From Rhodospirillales bacterium (GTDB lineage: Bacteria > Pseudomonadota > Alphaproteobacteria > Rhodospirillales > Casp-alpha2): 64,000 nt of DNA. The position numbers and the translations under genes were made by a program. The stretch spans positions 1,814,625 to 1,878,624 of the forward strand of contig JAEPQO010000001.1 of NCBI GenBank assembly GCA_017640505.1. The letters run 5' to 3'. The notes under the pieces are model-generated. The model had not been told where the DNA came from. It was given only the letters and a program-made list of their open reading frames with translations, and did no database searches. Shown piece by piece: positions 61,942 to 64,000 of the stretch. Positions within the stretch are counted from its first letter, which is position 1, and every line of letters begins with the position of its first letter.

Positions 61942-62934
61942 TTACTTGACGGCCTGGAAACGGTCGTAAACGTCTTTCGGCCAGGACGCGTACTTTCCAT
62001 TATGTACTTTCATGGCCGCCATACGGAAGGCTTCACGGTCGACGTCCTCGATCACGGTGACGCCCTGACCGCGGAACCAGTCCGCAAGCTCGTTTTCGGA
62101 TTTAAGAATGTCCTGACCGGCGCTCGCCGCGGCTTTCTTCAGGACCTCGGTGAAGATCGCCTTGTCGGCATCCGACATCGCGTTCCAGCGATTGCCGGCA
62201 ACGACGGTGACGAGGCTGTCGATGATGTGCCCGGTCAGCGAAATGTATTTCTGCACTTCGTAGAACTTCTTGAACTTGATGGTCGGCAGCGGGTTTTCCT
62301 GCCCGTCGACGGCCCCCTGCGAAAGCGCGAGATAAACTTCCGAGAACGCGATCGGCGTTGCATTGGCGCCGACGGATTCCGCGAACATCTGGAACAACGG
62401 TGCCGGCGGCACGCGCAGTTTCATGCCCTTCATGTCGGCGGGCGTTCTGATCGGCTTGTTCGACGTGGCCATGCGGCGGCCGTAGTACGTCAACGAGACG
62501 ATCTGGTGACCGGCCTTCTTCTTGTATTCGGCGCCCATGTCCTTGAACAGGTCGCTGTTCGCATAGGCATTGAAGTGATCGAAGTCGCGCAGCATGAACG
62601 GGCCGCTCGGAATTGCCAGCGGGCCATGCACGCGCCCGACGAAGGTCGAGCCGGTATAGATGATGTCGACGGTGCCGAGGCTCAGCGCCTCGTTGATCTG
62701 GTTTTCCTTACCGAGCGAAGCGGCGGGGAATACCTCGATGGTATAACGGCCGTCGGTCCGTTTCTTGATTTCGTCGGCGGCCCATACCGCCCACGTGTGA
62801 TATGGGGTCGACGTCTCATAGACGTGCGCCCACTTCAGATTTTCCGCCTTCGCCGTAGCTGCGAACAGCGGAAGTGCCAGGGCCGCAATGGCCAGGACGG
62901 CAGCTTTTTTAAGTCGTTTCAGTTCCGATGACAT
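61942..62934 (-). CDS. TRAP transporter solute-binding protein (DctP)
   Basis: 330 residues from the ATG at 62934, which has GGAGGAGG upstream; an upstream start at 62961 is less likely. The signal peptide covers about residues 1-31 (ending TAKAE). The mature protein is a DctP receptor: IRTPADMKGMKLRVPPAPLF holds the substrate-binding arginine, and FSEVYLALSQGAVDGQENPL is the hinge segment. The last motif, GAVDGQENPL, is common in uronate- and sialate-type receptors. First gene of the kdu/kdg operon. A galacturonate or unsaturated uronate ligand is inferred from the genes that follow. Confidence 0.93.
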   Translation of the reverse strand: MSSELKRLKKAAVLAIAALALPLFAATAKAENLKWAHVYETSTPYHTWAVWAADEIKKRTDGRYTIEVFPAASLGKENQINEALSLGTVDIIYTGSTFVGRVHGPLAIPSGPFMLRDFDHFNAYANSDLFKDMGAEYKKKAGHQIVSLTYYGRRMATSNKPIRTPADMKGMKLRVPPAPLFQMFAESVGANATPIAFSEVYLALSQGAVDGQENPLPTIKFKKFYEVQKYISLTGHIIDSLVTVVAGNRWNAMSDADKAIFTEVLKKAAASAGQDILKSENELADWFRGQGVTVIEDVDREAFRMAAMKVHNGKYASWPKDVYDRFQAVK

Positions 62935-62992
62935 GATTGCCTCCTCCAATAAAAATGACATTTTTGTTGTTTGTTAAAGATTTCCTATCACA

Positions 62993-63007
62993 TATGATGT
63001 TATCATA
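62993..63007. promoter_or_regulatory. Palindromic operator candidate 1 for the FCD regulator
   Basis: TATGAT (62993-62998) and ATCATA (63002-63007) are perfect arms with a 3-base spacer, between dctP and the divergent regulator gene. Its centre is 84 bp from that of candidate 2. Confidence 0.6.
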
Positions 63008-63076
63008 CAAGTTAGAAAAACGCGGATTTTGGGACTTTCAGACTTCCGTTTGTGCTTGGATCGGTGCTTGCACGAT

Positions 63077-63091
63077 ACTTATATGATAAGT
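63077..63091. promoter_or_regulatory. Palindromic operator candidate 2 for the FCD regulator
   Basis: ACTTAT (63077-63082) and ATAAGT (63086-63091) are perfect arms around ATG, embedding the same TATGAT core as candidate 1. Two such sites about eight helical turns apart suggest looping or cooperative repression. Confidence 0.6.
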
Positions 63092-63137
63092 TAAAGCTCC
63101 TCGGCTGATCGCATGCGGAAAAGACAAAGCATAGGGC

Positions 63138-63857
63138 ATGAAAGCTAAACTTGAACCGAGACAAAGCCTTTCCGCGCAGCTCGTGGCCGAGCTCCGGGAA
63201 CAGATCGCCAACGGCACGTTTGCGCCCGGCGACAAGCTGCCTTCGGAAAACGAGCTGATCCAGAAGTACTCGGTCAGCCGAACGGTCGTGCGCGAAGCGA
63301 TCTCGGGACTGCGCGCGGACGGCATTCTCGTTACCCGCCAGGGTGTCGGTGCGTTCGTCACCAATCAGACTGGCAAGCGGCTGGAGCCGTTCGATCCGCG
63401 CGACCTCGAAGCCGTGCTGCATATGATCGAGTTCCGCAAGGCGATCGAGACCGAGGCAGCAGGATTCGCCGCCGCGCGCCGGGACGAGAACGACCTCAAG
63501 GAACTGAAGCACAGGTTCGACGAATTGGCCGCCCATGCGCTCGATGCCAAGGCGTTCATTTTGCCGGATTACAATTTCCACCTGGCCGTCGCCAAGGCTG
63601 CGCATAATCCGTATTTCCAGCAGATCGAGGAACACATCGGCGCGCAGATCATCCCGCATTCCAAGGTGCACGTGATCGCCCCGGATATCCCGGAAGACCT
63701 CTCGTTCCTCAAGGCCGTTCAGGCGGAACACGAACGCATCTACCGGGCCATCGTCGACGGTGACGTCGAAGGCGCGCGGGCCGCGATGCGCGCGCACCTC
63801 GAACACAGCCAGGAACGTTACGGTATGTATTCGGCCGCGGAACAGGCAGTTCAGTAA
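63138..63857 (+). CDS. GntR-family regulator, FCD subfamily (uronate-type)
   Basis: 239 residues. The winged helix (residues 8-78) carries FAPGDKLPSENELIQKYSVS, RTVVREAISGLRADGILV and RQGVGAFV. The FCD domain follows from about residue 90, with FRKAIETEAAGFAAARR, DYNFHLAVAKAAHNPYF and AEHERIYRAIVDGD supplying the metal-binding histidines and aspartate. It is divergent from the dctPQM-kduID-kdgK-eda operon and the obvious regulator of it, as ExuR/UxuR-type proteins are. A keto-deoxy sugar acid is the likely inducer. Confidence 0.94.
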   Translation: MKAKLEPRQSLSAQLVAELREQIANGTFAPGDKLPSENELIQKYSVSRTVVREAISGLRADGILVTRQGVGAFVTNQTGKRLEPFDPRDLEAVLHMIEFRKAIETEAAGFAAARRDENDLKELKHRFDELAAHALDAKAFILPDYNFHLAVAKAAHNPYFQQIEEHIGAQIIPHSKVHVIAPDIPEDLSFLKAVQAEHERIYRAIVDGDVEGARAAMRAHLEHSQERYGMYSAAEQAVQ

Positions 63858-64000
63858 CACCCTTCGTCCCGCATATTCAACAATAATATCGAAGCGGTTA
63901 ATGCGCCGGCGATGATCGACGCGACCGGGATATCCTTCTCCGAATAATACCCGGCGACATCCAGCAGGTTGATCGTGCCGATGGTGCGGCCGAGGTTGCG
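63851..64000 (-). CDS. 3' end of a gene cut by the window edge
   Basis: The last 150 bases read open on the minus strand to a TGA at 63851-63853, giving at least 49 residues that include LGRTIGTINLLDVAGYY and a hydrophobic stretch PVASIIAGALTASILLLN. The stop overlaps the end of the regulator gene by three bases, convergently. The length is short, so a chance frame cannot be ruled out. Family not identified. Confidence 0.45.
   Translation of the reverse strand, partial: RNLGRTIGTINLLDVAGYYSEKDIPVASIIAGALTASILLLNMRDEGCY

Noticed and set aside
1-64000. CRISPR arrays, insertion sequences, rRNA genes, prophage or defence islands
   Set aside because: No regularly spaced repeats, transposase, integrase, phage structural or restriction genes were seen anywhere in the window.

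Overview
The window is 64 kb of dense, GC-rich bacterial chromosome. Gene order, codon use and protein families (malyl-CoA lyase, BluB, CbpA/CbpM, several TRAP transporters, FCD-type GntR regulators, HBM-like chemoreceptors) point to an alphaproteobacterium, most likely of Rhodospirillales type. That placement is inferred from gene content only. There is no rRNA, CRISPR array, insertion sequence or integrase. Two tRNA genes are present.

Layout. 0-7.5 kb is housekeeping: malyl-CoA lyase, a parvulin isomerase with argJ and a MutT-like gene, a MarR-like protein, a glycine-zipper lipoprotein, a CinA-like protein and bluB. 7.4-13.2 kb holds tRNA-Leu(UAA), a divergent ftsH bracketed by two copies of a palindromic repeat, cbpA-cbpM, and a large protein of unknown N-terminus with a C-terminal cyclic-nucleotide-binding domain. 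13.2-19.4 kb is a five-gene minus-strand operon (IclR regulator, APH-type kinase, enolase-like protein, EamA exporter, GFA protein) divergent from a GMC oxidoreductase. 19.4-23.7 kb has a relatively AT-rich LysE exporter, an SLC13/RCK permease and small membrane proteins, with long non-coding gaps.

23.7-35.3 kb is a sensory block: two methyl-accepting chemoreceptors (one paired with a periplasmic PDC-like sensor protein), a REC/HD-GYP protein, a large PAS/GAF hybrid histidine kinase, an OmpR-type response regulator and small helical proteins.

35.4-63.9 kb is catabolic. (1) A TRAP-linked sugar-acid island: GntR, a phytanoyl-CoA-dioxygenase-like protein, a D-2-hydroxyacid dehydrogenase and an HpcH aldolase run one way. 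A TRAP solute receptor, fused DctQM, a 49-residue membrane microprotein, an IlvD/Edd dehydratase, two RraA-family proteins and a UxaA-type dehydratase run the other. (2) A LysR-controlled operon carries allophanate hydrolase, a five-gene peptide-type ABC transporter, a biuret-hydrolase-like enzyme and a cupin. It looks like a biuret-nitrogen scavenging unit. (3) A complete unsaturated-uronate route (TRAP dctPQM, kduI, kduD, kdgK, eda) is divergent from an FCD regulator with two matching palindromic operator candidates.

The most interesting candidates are the biuret operon, where active-site residues line up with recalled numbering for characterised enzymes; the sugar-acid island, whose gene combination and microprotein I do not recognise as a described pathway; the enolase-like protein that has lost an active-site histidine; and a tRNA with a UAU anticodon.
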